A stretch of DNA of 64,000 nucleotides from Casuarius casuarius (GCA_003342895.1 PTFA01000043.1:1069685-1133684); one strand, 5' to 3'; counted from the stretch's first letter, positions 48,893 through 62,557 are shown. Made by a program: numbers and translations. Notes: generated from the letters alone by a model not told the origin.

Positions 48893-51800
48893 GCTTTCCT
48901 CCAAAGTTCTAGAAGTTGGCCACAACTACAGATGAGATGTAAAAATTGACAAACACCTGTGGTGGTGTGGAGTGTTTAGGTTTATACTCATCTCCAAATG
49001 TGGAGTGAGGAAAGACCCATCCTACCCAGCATGTAGGATTTGTAGCAAGACTTGTCAGTTGAGTGCTTTAGGCTCCCCTTCAGATCTCAGCCTTCAACAC
49101 CAGCAATCCCTGCAGAGTTTCACACTGAAGCCAGGCCTGACCATGGGTATTACTAGGACTCACTGACAACAGAAGGNCCTCAAACACAGGACATCACACC
49201 CAGCCTTATCCATATCTGTCCCTCTCAAATCAGAAGTGTACCAGCCAGTCCCACCTGCACCAGGGAACTGCAGACTGGCATCTCAAAGCTGCTCCAGTAA
49301 CCAGAGAGAAAACCTCTTCTAGACATACAAGGAACACAGCAGCTTTGCACTGAAGAAGCCACCAGAACTGGGCACAAAAACAATGGTTAAGAGACCTTCT
49401 GGAGGGGCTCAGGAAGGCATAGAGGGACATTTTGCTGCAGCTGGGTAAAGGTGTGGGGGCCTGCATGGCTGATGAGGAGCCTAGGAGGAAGAGGAGGTAG
49501 AGCCTAAGATCCGTTTCTCAGCCAAGCAGCCATGGACTCTTCGGGTGACCTTGAGCATGTCTCATCAGCNCCACACTGAAAATCCACTCCGCATTGACAT
49601 TAAACCAACCCANTCCACAGGTGTTTGGGGAGGCTTCTTTTCCAAAGTAATTCGTGACGGTCATAGCACAGTGTACACGCAACATGTGAGTAGGATTGAA
49701 GAGAAGCTCAGCTGAGATTAGCACCTCCAGGACCCTGTCCAAGCTAAGGATAAGGGGCTGCGTCTGCCTTAAGTAGTATCTAATCCAGGAAAACAAGGCT
49801 AATGGTGAANTGAGAAAAACTGATCACCCTAATGTCACTGTATCTATTATTTCAGCAGTAGGCATAGCAGTGTGTTTGTCTATATGTTCTTAAAAATAAC
49901 ACCTATTCTGATTTTTAAAGGAGCTAANGAGTAGATGTTCAGTGCATATACTGAGGATGCAAAGACTGCACAAAGCTAGAGGGTATTAAGGAAACTTTTG
50001 GTGTGAAAACAGTAAGATGCAAGACCTTATTCATCTTCAGATAAAGATATACTAGATATATTTGTTGCCAATATTATGACTGGCCCAGTTATACCAGTGT
50101 GAAGTTTGCTTTCTTTTCATCCTCATTATAGTTCAACAAACTAATCCCTTTANTGATGATATAATGTGCATCCCTGTGCTAACAAATTATTTGCTGGGTG
50201 CAATTGATTTCTGCTGCTGTAATCACTACACACAAATATCTTCTGTATCACTGCTCTGTAGAAAAGTACGCTTTCCAGAGAGATTATAGAGTAATAGACA
50301 ATGTCATTATTCAACTTCTATAGAGTTATCTGTCTGCTTAACCTCTGTGCTGCCTTTACTGCGGGTTTATACAGATATGCTTCAGAAATTTATCCACCTA
50401 CACTTTGTAAAACACCTTGTTAAACCATCTTCCATCTCAGTCTGAGGACNAACTTCCAGCTCCTTCACAGAGAGGGTTGTGCCTGAGACTGATTGCTTAA
50501 TTNAGGAGAGCCAGCTTCCCTTTTTACTGATATTACTCTTCTAAAGTGAATTTCACACAGGTAAAAGTCTCATGTCAGCAACTCTGCAGACTGGATTCCT
50601 GTATTTAAATACAAGCCTGATAGAAGGAGCAACACAGATTTCCTTCGTGATTGAAATCTGAGCTCAGTTGAGGACAATTTGCCTCCTGCACCAACACAGA
50701 TCTCAAATTTTATGCTGGGAGGACAAACAAGGTGTACGAGATCATAGATCACGGCACCTACAGGCTTTTGTCCCCTAGGAACATGGCAGAGCTCACAAGA
50801 GCACTTCACAGCTCTTCCAGGTGCTTTTGTCCTGCTGTCCTGAAAGAGCCGGTACTCCAGACCTGCTGGTCACAGCCCATGTTCAGTCCAAGGGGAGCAA
50901 AGGAAGCAAGCAGCTCTCGGGATTGAAATGATGGCAAACACTGAAATAGCATTTTTTGCAAACCTTCCCAGCTCATCTGCTTTGCTTGCTCCACAAAGAT
51001 TAAAAAAGGCAAAAAGCTTGTGGTAGCAAGCACTTCGCACTAGCTCCCCAAAAGGGAAGGTGGATATCAACTTTCTAATCATGCTGCAAGCCTGGCTCTC
51101 AGGCCCGCTCATAACAATTTCACTACAGCCACAAAGCAAAAAAGCAGCTGTTTCTGCATGACATTTCTATAGATCTCCAAGGATCAGAACCGCGACTAGC
51201 AGCGTCAGCACGGACAGGATAGTTTACTACGGCGGAGGATCCGGCCCCTATTGTTTATCCTGCTCTATAAAACTGTCTTGCAAAGGTCATTTGCCCTGCT
51301 TGTATTTGTGGCGAGGCCATTTTGCTCCAGCGTTTTCAGATGTGAATGATAAGCACTCAGGCCTGAAACATTTCAGATTCACAGCCCCTGGATATTCCCA
51401 GGTAAAACAGCTGCACACCAATCAACAGCACATGCCTTTCCATCATAAGAGAAATACTTCTGCTGCATTATGCACAATTACATGCTCAGCTCCTGTGAAT
51501 AGCTCTGATGCTCCTGCTTTGAGACTATTGCAACTGCACGCAACAGGCTTGCTCAGCCCCTTGCCCTTCTCCTCTCAGCAATGGAAATGCAGGAGGAACA
51601 GCTTTGCCCTGTACCTTTGCAGAAATGGCTAACATTTTAATCAGCTGCAGCTAGATGGATGAGTCTGGCCCTGTATTAGTGAGACGAAAACCATCAATTC
51701 ACCTCCNAGATATCAAATTGAATCTGAACCATGATCACGCTGACCCAACAGGCCCTGTCATCCAAAATATACTTAGGAATCCATGAAAAACAAGCCTGCC

Positions 51801-53090
51801 TACTCATTGCAACAGTTTATCTCAGAAAAATCTCCCCATTCCTGTATCAAAGCTGTCTGTCACCGTTACCTTTACGGTGAGCTAGCGCCTAGGACGCCCG
51901 GCTATGATATCCACACTGGGAGTTTCAGGAGAGAAGTAACCAGCTGATTAGCATCTCCTCNGTGCAAAGATAGCTCAGCTAATAAAGATCTCAATCACTT
52001 CTGTGCTGCCAGGGCTTGGTGCTGAGCTCAGAGTTGGGCTGCAGTGCTTGCGCACGCCAGCTGACTGAGCCCCTCGCTGGCAAAGACTGCGTAACTGGTT
52101 CAGAGTCGGCCGACGAGACAAGCATAGCAAAAATCTAACTACCTGCAAGTGTTAGGTGAAGTCNGCTTATGGCGAGTGCCTTGACTTGGGGGCAATCACA
52201 CTGGGCACTGCACTGGAAGGTCTGAGCAGGTGGTGGCAACCACCAACGGCAGCAATGGCTAGGTGGAAATAGCAGGTCTGGAGGACTCTTCACCCATCCT
52301 GCTCTGGCTCTTACTTTACCAGGTTAACACAGCCACTCGCATTAGATTTAGCAAAGCCCTCAAGCACATGCTTCACTTCATCCTAGCTCAGAGGCACTTC
52401 AGCACACGCTTACCTCTGAGCCCACNGCTAAACCCTCTGGACCATCATACAACAGCAAGAAACTCCACGGCACGCATGTCCTTCCTGATCACTGCTCTCA
52501 GCAGGAAAGTGATCCACANAGGGACAGGAAAATGGGTCATTCTCTTTTTCTACATATGGATGAGGAGTTGGTGCAATTAACCCTGCTTTGGAAACATAGG
52601 GTTTTCTACAGCAAGGAAAGTAATTTTTGCTTCTAATTTTAACACGTTCAGTGATGCATTTAGGACAGTATTATGTATCTAGTGAGTGATACACACTCAC
52701 ATACACTGTTTGTCTGACAAAGGAAGACATCAATAATTGCTGAGCATAAGTATGAATTGTGTCTTGAAAGGAACTAAGAGACCTTGAGAGCACCAAGAAA
52801 AATAAAGTGTAACTTGTAGAGACAGTAACCTGACAGCTTTGCCATCCAAAAGTGTCTCTCAGACTCTTAATTGCACAGATTGCTTCTGATTACATCAGGT
52901 AATACGAGGAAGTAGGTTACTCTGCAGTAGAAAGAGGTGACAAAATGGGAGGAATTCAAATTACAGTATCTTTGATCTAAGCTCTGGTTCACCAAGTCTC
53001 TCATTTCTCAGCAAAAAATGAAAAAAATTTGCATCATCCTATGCCAACGCCACCACTGACTACATCCATACTGGTCCCTGCCTCAGGCCT
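48893..53090. other. Non-coding unique sequence
   Basis: No gene found. An AT-rich, repeat-free part lies at about 50040-50300. A short MIR-like core (GGGTGACCTTGAGCATGTC) near 49534-49552 is too short to assign. Frames of 105-113 codons near 51291-51632 and 52263-52580 lack any recognised motif. Confidence 0.5.
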
Positions 53091-53165
53091 CCCTGCTGCT
53101 TCTCTTGTCCCTTACAAGGAAAACTGAGGCTAAGGAAACCAGGACAAATTTCTGAGAATTGGTCC
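53091..53165 (-). mobile_element. MIR-like fragment (antisense)
   Basis: TTACAAGGAAAACTGAGGCT followed by AAGGAAACCAGGAC is the reverse complement of the MIR core (cctcagttttcctcatctgtaa). Only about 50 bases align by eye, so this is tentative. Confidence 0.4.
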
Positions 53166-55009
53166 TGCTAAGGCATGAAAAGCAATTTCTGTCTTTGTGT
53201 GTTTACCCTTAGCGCCAGTGTAATTCACAAATCCCTGGTCTTGGACAGAAAGTGAGAATAGCCAGCAAAAATAACACCGTTGGGGATCTAAATCAAGGTC
53301 ATGAAAGCCAGAAACAAGCCAGAGCTATGACATTAAAGCCTGCTTGGACTGCAGATCAGGATATTGGATTTGCCTTAGGGTGCCAAAAAGGGCTCTCACT
53401 GGATACTGTTCTGATTCTGTGTCTGACTGTCCCCCTCTCCTCACAACCAAAGATGGCTGGAATTCAGAATTCAAAAGTTGCTCTATTTTTAATAAGACTA
53501 CATATGCACTCCCTGGAAACTCCAAGGGCGTGTTTCAAAAACTGGAAAGCTAATGAACAAAATATAGCAAAAACATACTGGTTAAAACAGGTGTAGCTGC
53601 AGGGTTGTCATCCCTCTTTGAGGGATGGTGGGTGACAGCAAGAAGAACGTGAAATAAAAACACAACACTGTATACTAAGATCTGAGAAAGAACCCAGCCT
53701 TCATGTTTCCAGATTTAGAGAAAGTCAGTCAGCAATACGTTGGGACAGACATGGACACTTATCTGGGATAAGCGCACGGACACAGCTTCCCTCATTGCCA
53801 TTAACAGGGAGGTTAAGTCCAAGGGTGAGCTNGGTGATGGTCAGGTTTGAGGGCAAGGGCACATCTTTCTGGGTTTGTTCAGGCAAAGATGATTACCTAC
53901 CACAGGACCAGACCCTTTCTGTAAGTGTTCCTGAAAAGAAGTCAAAGGAGGCGTTTGGCTTCCCTTTTATAGGGAGTGACAGTGGTATCATATCCAGGAC
54001 AGCAAACAGTCCCATGAGCTCTCAGCAGAAGAGCACCTCTACCCATATCACTGCCATGGAGAGAAGTGATAGTACAGTGGGTGCTGGGGTCTACCCACTT
54101 CTTCAGGACATGACCTGAGCATCTCAGACAGAAGCAGGCCTACAAACAACATCTGAGGAGTAGAAGGGGAACTGGACCACAAAAGTTAGNGTATACATGT
54201 GGAAATGGATCTTTTAATCTAATCACTAGCATATCCCAGAAATGATGAGTCATGCATAGTCTGCCTGGCATTGTCAGGGCAATGGTCTATCCTTCTATCC
54301 TGACCAGTTAAGATTCCAGTCCATGCTTTCTCTCCCCCTCTTTTTCCCCCCTCCCATGCAGCAGGCTGGGAATGGCATTCGTAGACACTGAGCTGACAGA
54401 TCTTGTGTTATTAACACATAAGGAAGGTTTTCTAGCTCAAATACAAGCTCAAGTATGTTGTCAATTCCTTTCTTGTTTTGTTTCCACACTAGNCTTACAA
54501 AAATACTCAAATCAAAATCAGCCTCATGCAATACTTCCCTGGCTCACAGATCTCTCACTGTACCTCAAAGGCTGAATTTTCCAAGTAGACATTTCTTTTT
54601 CTTCTTCTTTAAAGGCAAGGTAGGACATATCCAGCTGAACAATCCCAAAGACAGAGTCAGAGAGAAAAAGAAAGTTGAGCAGAAGCAGAAACTAAGAGCA
54701 CAAAGTGCCAGAAGGATTTAGTAAATACCAGCCTGATTTTTGATGATTCCAGGTGTAAATCCCTACTGATGTTCAGACTTGAATAGAACCAGTTCCTTTA
54801 GGAAGGATCACTGGAAGACAGCTACATGGATGGATGGACCCAGCAGAAAGTCACAGGGTCAGANAGAAAACACATACGTGCATGTGTAGGGGGCCGGGGG
54901 CTGCTTGGGATAAAGCAGGAAATTAAAACTGTGAAATAAGAAATTATATCCAATGTCCTGTGCAGTTCCAGGTTTACCAAGTTAAAGGCAACGAATAAAT
55001 AAGAAATTC
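53166..55009. other. Non-coding unique sequence
   Basis: No gene found. The 114-codon frame at 53252-53596 overlaps minus-strand frames and has no recognised domain. The last few hundred bases may already be decayed upstream CR1 sequence, but I cannot align them by eye. Confidence 0.5.
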
Positions 55010-55280
55010 AAAACCTAGCAAATCTCTAGGATGAGACAAAATTCATTCCAGGGTGTTAGAGCAGATTTGAGGAAGGAAANGTGTGTGCCAACAGCAATTA
55101 CTGTGGAGAACTGGCTGAGCACAAGTCTAGAAGACTGGAAAATTGGAAAATAACAAACCAAATGTGGTATCAATATGCAAAAAATGAGAGCAAGCCCATC
55201 ACAGGAAATTACAGGGCTATCAGCTTAATATTCATTACATATAGGAAAACTCAAGGTCCCCATTGTATACAAGAGTGTAA
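55010..55280 (+). mobile_element. CR1-family LINE, reverse-transcriptase fragment
   Basis: The DNA segment GACAAAATTCATTCCAGGGT, then GAAGACTGGAAAATTGGAAA, then GGAAATTACAGGGCTATCAG matches the order of a CR1-type ORF2. The translation includes LENWKITNQMWYQYAKNE and, at 55204-55227, GNYRAISL, corresponding to the family's EDWRKANVVPIFKKG and GNYRPVSL motifs at the start of the RT domain. The usual Pro of GNYRP is Ala here. The fragment has no 3' end, carries an N at 55080 and is clearly dead. It appears older than the 3'-end copy at 5230. Confidence 0.75.
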
Positions 55281-58200
55281 TTAAATCAAGGGGTTCTGCT
55301 GAAATCAACTGCTTGTGATGTTTATGAATTAGCAGCAGATTCTGAAATGCAGCCACAGCCTTAGTATTCAGCCGGGGGCCTGGCATTATTTGTTACAATC
55401 TATAAACCCAGCCCTGGTGAGAAGTTTTCTCCTAGATAGTGTAAATTTAAAATCTCTTGCTCAGAGGTTTTTTGCTTCTCATGTAGTTCAACGCTGAGGA
55501 AGATTAGCATGAACAGGCTATCTGAGGACAGCGTCTGGGGGAAAATGTTACGGGCTGATTTACTGATTAGCGCTTATTTGTTTGCCATTTAGAGCAACAG
55601 CAATGAAGCATCTCTCTCACTCCTCCTGTTTCTGCTCCCCCCTTTCTCCANGGCAGTAACATCTGCAGTTATCCATGTATTTTCTCTCTGCTGGGAAGCA
55701 GCACCAGACATTTGTTACTTTTCAAGGGGTCTTCACTAGTGCCTATGAAAACACCCTCTTCCACTTCTTTTACTNAACTCCTACCACATGGCTTGTAAAA
55801 CAGCATCGGTTTTATCTTCAAAGACATTGCTAAGCCCCTCAACCAGAGGCATGAGCACCACAAGCGACTGCAAGCACTGTGCAAGCTGAGCACCCACCTG
55901 GCCACCTNCTCCTTACAGCAGGCACATAAAACTCATCTCAAAGGCCAAACACCTCATCTGCTTTCAGCCCTGCAAAGAGCTGCCACCCCGTGCCCACGCA
56001 AAAGTGGAAGCTGGGGCTAGGCACAGCCTTGAGCCCAGCACAGCCAGGCCCCGTGGATGCAACATGATTTTCCATGGCCATGGGCTGCAGCAAGCTACAT
56101 TAGGAGCCTGCCCTAGGTTGGGAATGGGTAAAGAGCAGCTACTGGATATAGCTGAGTATCCAAAAGTGATCTGCAAGCATAAGGAGGCTGTCAGTGACTC
56201 ATCACTCTCCTCCAGGGAGGAGGAGAGCTCCTAGCAAGCAGAGTTTCTCTCCTACAGCAAGAGGAGCAAGGGCAACCTGCCCCTACCAGGCTCCTTTGAT
56301 GAATCAACAACATTCTGGTGGTCAGCGCCATTCAAGGCCAAAGCCACGAGGATTTAGAGCTAGACCTCTGCTGTTGGGCAAGCACCTTCAGTAAACTCTG
56401 AATCAGGATCCCAATGGAAAGCACTGAACAGGTCAGAGATGTAGCTCAGGATGCAGAGAGGCTCAGTGTATTAGGTCAGGCCATGTGCTCCAAGTGATAT
56501 ATATTAATCCTTACCTGCTTCTCCTCTGCAAGGAGCATGGAGAAATGTTCATAAATATTTCAGAAACTTCTGCAGTGGATCTAGCTTTTAGAAATGCATT
56601 CCACAATATTTTATTACCCTTAATAACCTCCAAGAAAAATTATGAATGAACACAAAGGACCTATTTTAAGTTTGCAGTCACAAATACTAACCAGGATTTT
56701 CAAATACAGGGAGCAGTGCCAGAGAGAAATTGACTCTCTTCACTTTTTGCTTTCATCATCAGTTTCTTATATCAAGAAAATGCACGGAGAAATTATGCAG
56801 AACTTTGTGTTTAACTCAAAGAAGGATCCTTGGGGAAATACCCTCTTTGAATCACTGTATTTACACCATTAACACTGCATAAAAAGCTTGGCACTCATAA
56901 CAGGTGAATATGAAAACCACAACAGACCAAGCCTGAGAAGGTTTTAAGATTAGATCCCAATTCCAAGCCCCATTTTGATGTTTAATTCCATTCCTGACTT
57001 TCCCCCAAAACCTGACACTATGCAGGAAAAGAAAAAGAAATAAATGGATGCAAGAATCAGCTCTGTACTTCCCTGCTTGAGTGGAGTAAGTACATACCAC
57101 TGCCTACATGGCCTTTCTGGATCCAGTCCAGGATTCTCCATCAGATGCCAGAAGNAAAAATTACACCCTTCACTTCAGCATATGCAAGTACAGCCAGCCA
57201 TGCACGGTTACTGCAGGAGCCAGTTCTGCTCAGGGTCAACCTGCAGACTCAGACCTGCATTTCCTCTGCTTCTCCTTCCTTGGCCATAAACGGAATTGAG
57301 CTGTTTTGCAGGGCTGTTTGAACTTCCCCTCACTCCAGAAGACAACACTGCATGTAGGAGCTTGTGAACAGAGGGGCTTGATCTCCTNAGGGCTCTGATA
57401 TAACATGCAGAAGGCCTGGAAAACAAGCATTTGCACGAAGGGGAGAACTTGCTTCAAAACCCTGCATTGTTTCCTCTTCCCTAGGGTGTCTGGAATCTAA
57501 TTTTGAGACGTTGTTATTCAAAATTTCTGAAGCAAATAAATATGCTGGCAGTGATATCCCAGTGTGCTTTTTTCACCTCCTTACCTTTGCTGTCTACCAG
57601 TGCTCTTGCAAAATGCAAAAGCAATATCTTTTTAGCATGAACCCCCCCGGGAGTGTGAATNGGAACAGGAGAGAACCTGAGGTTGGATTATTTTCTGCTA
57701 GCAAATTGAAAGCCTCTTCCTCACAGAGGTCTTCCTCTCCAGTAAATAGCGTCTAGGAAGACCCAACTGTTGCTGCAGGCTTACTAAATGCCTATGTATT
57801 GCGGACACAGTGGCCAGAGTCTGCTACTACCAAGTGGTGCTTGACCACTCTGCAAGCAGTTGCAGACAAAGGTATTNGCTGGCAGCAGAAAGAGCAGAAC
57901 TTGGCCCCAGTCTCATGAGGCCAGACTTTCCAGTCAAGGAAAAGAGGATGAAAATTGCCTGATACATGTGGCACTGACTCAGGGGTACTCGAACAGCGCA
58001 AATCTGGTTAATCCATCCACCAGCTCCCCCTTTCACTGTGGCTGAAATGCCACCGCGAGGCTGATTAAGCTGCGGCTCACTGGCAGAGCCAGGCGCAAAG
58101 GTGCCCGAGCCAGCAGGAAGACAGGCTCTGCACCGGCCCTGTCAATCCTGCAGCGCATCTGTTAGCACAAACACTTCCAGACTTGGAGCATCATGCCGCT

Positions 58201-58616
58201 CTATGGCATTAGTCTAATCTGTTATTGCTGCATAGACTCACACCCTGTGTACAAAACATTTGTTTGCAGCACAGCAGAGTCCCAGACTCACATCTTTTAA
58301 CAGTATTTTAAGATCTGGGGATCAGGTTGCTGGAAGAATGGCCTTTCTGCTATGCTGGCTTGTGTTTCTGGATCTGGCCAGAAGCACAAGGAAAGAGGGC
58401 CCCAGANAGCTGCAATAAGGAGAAAGTGAGAGAACTTGGCTTTTTAAGCCTTCGAGTCCTTCTGCATTTTCACTCTGCTTTTAAAGGAATGAGTCCCTTC
58501 CAATCTTGCACTGCCCGGGGGTGGACAAGTTCCCTCTTCCCCCATGTACATTTTGAACACCATAGCTAANTTCAGAGATGCTTGAATTGGAGATGAATGC
58601 TCTGAAGAAATGTGTA
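55281..58616. other. Non-coding unique sequence
   Basis: No gene found. Moderate GC around 55980-56350, without CpG enrichment. Overlapping frames of 60-81 codons on both strands near 57044-57521 show no recognised domain. Confidence 0.5.
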
Positions 58617-58640
58617 CATATATATATATATGTATATTTA
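58617..58640. repeat. (TA)n tract
   Basis: About eight TA units followed by TGTATATTTACATATTTATG; a short dinucleotide microsatellite. Confidence 0.8.
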
Positions 58641-60674
58641 CATATTTATGAATTTCATGAAAAGCAGCAGCTGGTGCAGGAAAGAGCCAATCAGCCTACT
58701 GCTTTATCAGACATCAGAGNGTCCAGGGGGAGAGAGGTACTGAAAGTCAAGTCTTGGTCTGCTGCTCTGGGATCATTTTTTGTGAACATTGGTTTGCTTC
58801 CACCTCATTCACACAGAAGTGCAAAGCTGGTAACACAACAGGCCTGAAAGAAGAATGAAATAGGAGAGCTTTGTGCTGAGATACGTGGACATTAAACGCT
58901 TGGGTGGGAGGCAGGGAGCTGTGGCTTTCTAACAAGAGATCCGAGATTCAAGCTGAATCTGACCATCCTACCCACCGTTAGCAACATTAATAGTCCTTCA
59001 GGGGCTTAGATGATTTTGCTGATTGCCAGACAGTCAAGAGCCTCTCTGGTGTCTGAAAGACAGAGGAGGGGAGCCACAGTCCCTCAGGTGCACATGCTGA
59101 ACAGGAACAGACAGAGTAGCTTCAGTATGGTCTGGCCATAGAGGTCAGTACAACAGGCTATAAAGGAAAAAAAGCCAACAGAAAGGAAGGACCATGCATG
59201 CTTATGGTCACTTCTCAGAGCCAAAGCNCCTCTAAGGGACTCTGCTCTGCTTCAGTCCTCTTTACTCCCATATGCCTAGGTTTAGGCACAGAGACCAAGC
59301 TGTACTGTGACAGCTAGTGTGGTGCTGATAGAGCTCAGCTTAGTTAAAATTCACCTGAGGAGGAGGAAATGATACATCCTCTGGGCCACAAATTAAGAAT
59401 CGTGGCTTGATAGAACAACAACTTATAAATAGCAAGACCTATTTCCTGTAAAAATCCTGTGGACTGAGTATTTGAGACTAATTAGTAGACTGAATCACCA
59501 GAAAAAAACCTGCTGTTTTCCTGTTACTCATGAGAAGATGCAGGCAGATATTACTTTTCTAGCAAGTTTTCTTTGGCAGCNCTGATCAAGACAATCCTCT
59601 GGGTACTGTGCAGCCCTTCCTTGGCTTCATTTCCTTCCTATTCCAATAAAACACAAGAAGGCAAAGGACAAAATTCAATCATTAGCCATTCCTGTTATAA
59701 CACCAGTAGCTGCATACCAGCTTTCTCCTACAGTTTGTTAGATCATGCAGAAGGAGTGCACCTAAAATACTTTGCTAAAAAAANCCCAGCTCCACCCAAT
59801 GGAACTTGCAAGCATAGACTTTCTCTCTAAATCGGGAAGGCAAACCAACAAGCTAGCCCTCACCCCAAGCAGGCTNTTCTGCAAACACCAGCATTGCTGT
59901 TTAGAGTTGGGAACCTCTGGGTTCAGCCTGGAGACAAGAGGTGAAAATCTCCCCTGTGCAGGCAACCAACACGCAGCCTGTCCACCACTCATTTATTTGG
60001 AGGNCTCAAATGGGATCTGTCTGGATAAAGTCGTGGCTTAAGCCTGGGCTCCAGCAGAGAGCTGAAGTCCAGTATTAGTATTGCAGTGTCAGAAGACAGA
60101 CACTCATTTGAGAAGCAAAAGTCATTCCAAAATAAAGTTATCAACTCAAAATAGTTACCAACCAGGAGCCCAAATGCACAAAGAGTTCAGAGTCCTTTTT
60201 CTGAAGGGCTCAGCACCTGCTGTAACAGCATGCAAGCAAAAAGAGNTTGCTCCCACTTAAGCTTCTGAACAAAGGCCAGATTCCCAAACAGTTGTAACAC
60301 CAATGGATCTTGGGGTAACTCTGGCTGAACTGGTAACCTCTGAGGTTCTGTGAAAAACATGACCATGGTGAACCATGGTATGGACTTCCTCAAACCCTGG
60401 TGGGAATTGGCACAGACAGTGCAAAGCTCTCGCACCCCAGACAGCCCACAGAGCAACTGGGAGTATGTGAAAGCTTCAGAGAAAGGGAAGAAGGGTTGGG
60501 GACCTCTTCCAAACAGACAGGGAACTGGGAAGAGCAGCAATGAACTACAAGACTGAAGGNAGAGAAGAATTTTTAGCAGGGCACAGAAGGACAAAGCACA
60601 GATGTGGCAGCCTGGTCTCTGGTCTCAAAGCTAAATTCTCTTCTAGCTGTGAGCTTGGGCTGTCACCAGGAGCC
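58641..60674. other. Non-coding unique sequence
   Basis: No gene or named repeat. The 135-codon minus-strand frame at 60187-60594 contains two Ns and shows no recognised domain; it overlaps plus-strand frames. Confidence 0.5.
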
Positions 60675-60770
60675 ATCGCCGCACCGCCAGAGGTTACCGT
60701 CCACCCAGCGAGCCGGCTGAGCAACACATGCTCGGGTCCTAACTCCCCGCAGAGACGAGCGCGACAAGAT
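60675..60770. other. Dense CpG cluster
   Basis: Eleven CpG dinucleotides in about 95 bases, the densest cluster in the window, within otherwise CpG-poor DNA. Too short for a CpG island. It may be a small unmethylated regulatory site or a remnant of a GC-rich element. No coding or splice structure is seen. Confidence 0.45.
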
Positions 60771-62105
60771 ACACAGTCCTACAAAATGCCACAAGTGACT
60801 GCAGGACTGTTCAACAGGAAAGGTTCTGTTCTTTTATCACCAAATTAACTTTTTTTAAAAAAAAAATCCATTTCACTTTGCACATCAAAGATCATAATCT
60901 CTACGTAAAAGTGCAGGCTGATGAAAGAAGAGGTACTTAGAAAACACATTTTAAAATTTAAAACACTACTACACTGTTTCTTCTTGCTGGTAAAGAGCTT
61001 GGGCTTTTTGTCTTATAAAGTACTCCAAGATCTCATTTGTGAACTACCATGGCTAGATACTTTTTTTTTTTGCAGGCTGCTCACTTATTCTTCAGGGATT
61101 TCATATTCTTCTAAATTTTGTAAATGGCCACTAAAGTGGAGATGAACATTATAAAATACATTTCAATCACCCTCACAATTTAGACTAATTCATTGGCAAC
61201 CATACAAAACGCTATTTACAAGGTACTTCCATCAGCTGGTATCTGGCATTAAGTATTTTGAATCAANCTACCATCATTTTCATCTCTTATTTTTCATACA
61301 AGGGAAATTATTGATCGAAGCTTTTCAGCCTCATTTAATATACTGGAATAGGCTTTAAATTTTCCCATGTAAACCTCAGTGGCGGTTAGCAACTCCATCT
61401 TGCTTAATGCAACACAAATCAGTCTCCCCGATGAGACCGCAATATTGTACGTGACATCATGACCATTTTAGTGTTGGGTGGCCACGAGACAGGCACTTGC
61501 TAGAAACCTTAAGGGACTCAGCATTTGAGCTTAGTTTTAGTCATTAGGCAAGGTCGATGCCTTAAAGGGAAAAAGGGTGCTTTCATCTCAGAGACCATTA
61601 TAGCATCCCAGAGTAGTACCTGGGACGGACTTGTGGAGAAGACTTTTTTCACTGTTTCTATCAAGTTTACATTCAGCTTTTGAGTTGCATTCAGCTTTGC
61701 ATTCAGTCGCTGTTGCAATGGGTGTGTTCAAAAATCCTCGATTAGATTTCTGTACATTGAGGACAGAGAGCTTGGCTGAATTTTGATGAAATCTTCCTCG
61801 ACTAAATAAGCAAAACATTACTGGATAAGATACTCAGCGAGCTTCAATAAATACATATGGTAGCAAAACAGCCAGCTAGACAAACAAAATATATCACCCG
61901 GGAAGGAGCAATGATGATTCGGTAATGACTCCAGCAGCTTTCAGCATGCTTCATACCAGTGTAAAGAACAACATGCAAAAGGCCGAGTCTGCCTTACAGT
62001 ATAGGGCAAGTTATGCTCATCCTACCAAAGCTGAGGTCAACAACTAATACAGCACAGTATAAACCCCTCTCCTGAAATTGTAGCAAATTTAGTCCAGAGA
62101 GCTAG
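60771..62105. other. Non-coding unique sequence
   Basis: No gene found. Short A- and T-runs at about 60850-60868 and 61060-61073. A small cluster of three related words lies at 61670-61707. Confidence 0.5.
61670..61707. repeat. Three short direct repeats
   Basis: CATTCAGCTT occurs at 61670-61679 and 61688-61697, and CATTCAGT at 61700-61707. The spacing is unequal (18 then 12 bases). It could be a decayed minisatellite or clustered binding sites. Confidence 0.6.
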
Positions 62106-62218
62106 GTGACAAGCGCTGGCGCGGGAGCACTGCTGGATGTGCCCTGTACAGGCAACGCTTTCCGAGGCTCCCTAACTCGGACCGACATCCCAAAGCTTTG
62201 GATGGGAAATATTAACAG
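62106..62218 (+). other. Candidate exon ending at a strong donor
   Basis: A strong donor CAG|GTAAGG lies at 62218/62219. Upstream, 37 codons are open back to a TAG at 62103-62105, reading VTSAGAGALLDVPCTGNAF and then about 18 residues ending MGNIN. The 5' part is CpG-bearing. The acceptor side is weak (GAGAGCTAG, few pyrimidines), and the minus strand is also open over the same interval. No family recognised. Confidence 0.15.
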
Positions 62219-62557
62219 GTAAGGACAGCAGGACAGATTCAGTGGGAATGCAAAACTTTTCTTTGTGAGGAAACAAAAGACGGCAAATGCTATTACAACC
62301 AAAGCCCAACATGAGATAAAAGCTCTGAGTGGCATCGAAGATGTTGCATTCTGTGCGAAACAAGGGAGAANGGATGTGCTTAGGGTTGAACTCCTAGCAG
62401 TCCATTTCATGGACTAATTTGTGTGCAGGTTGTTACCTTCAGTATGTTTCTCCACTAACAGAGAATAATCATAGGATAAGTAGAGCAAGATAAGTACATA
62501 TGCTGCCATTGTTTTCTTGCAGCATAATAGCATCATCAATGAAGCCTGAATGCAGCC

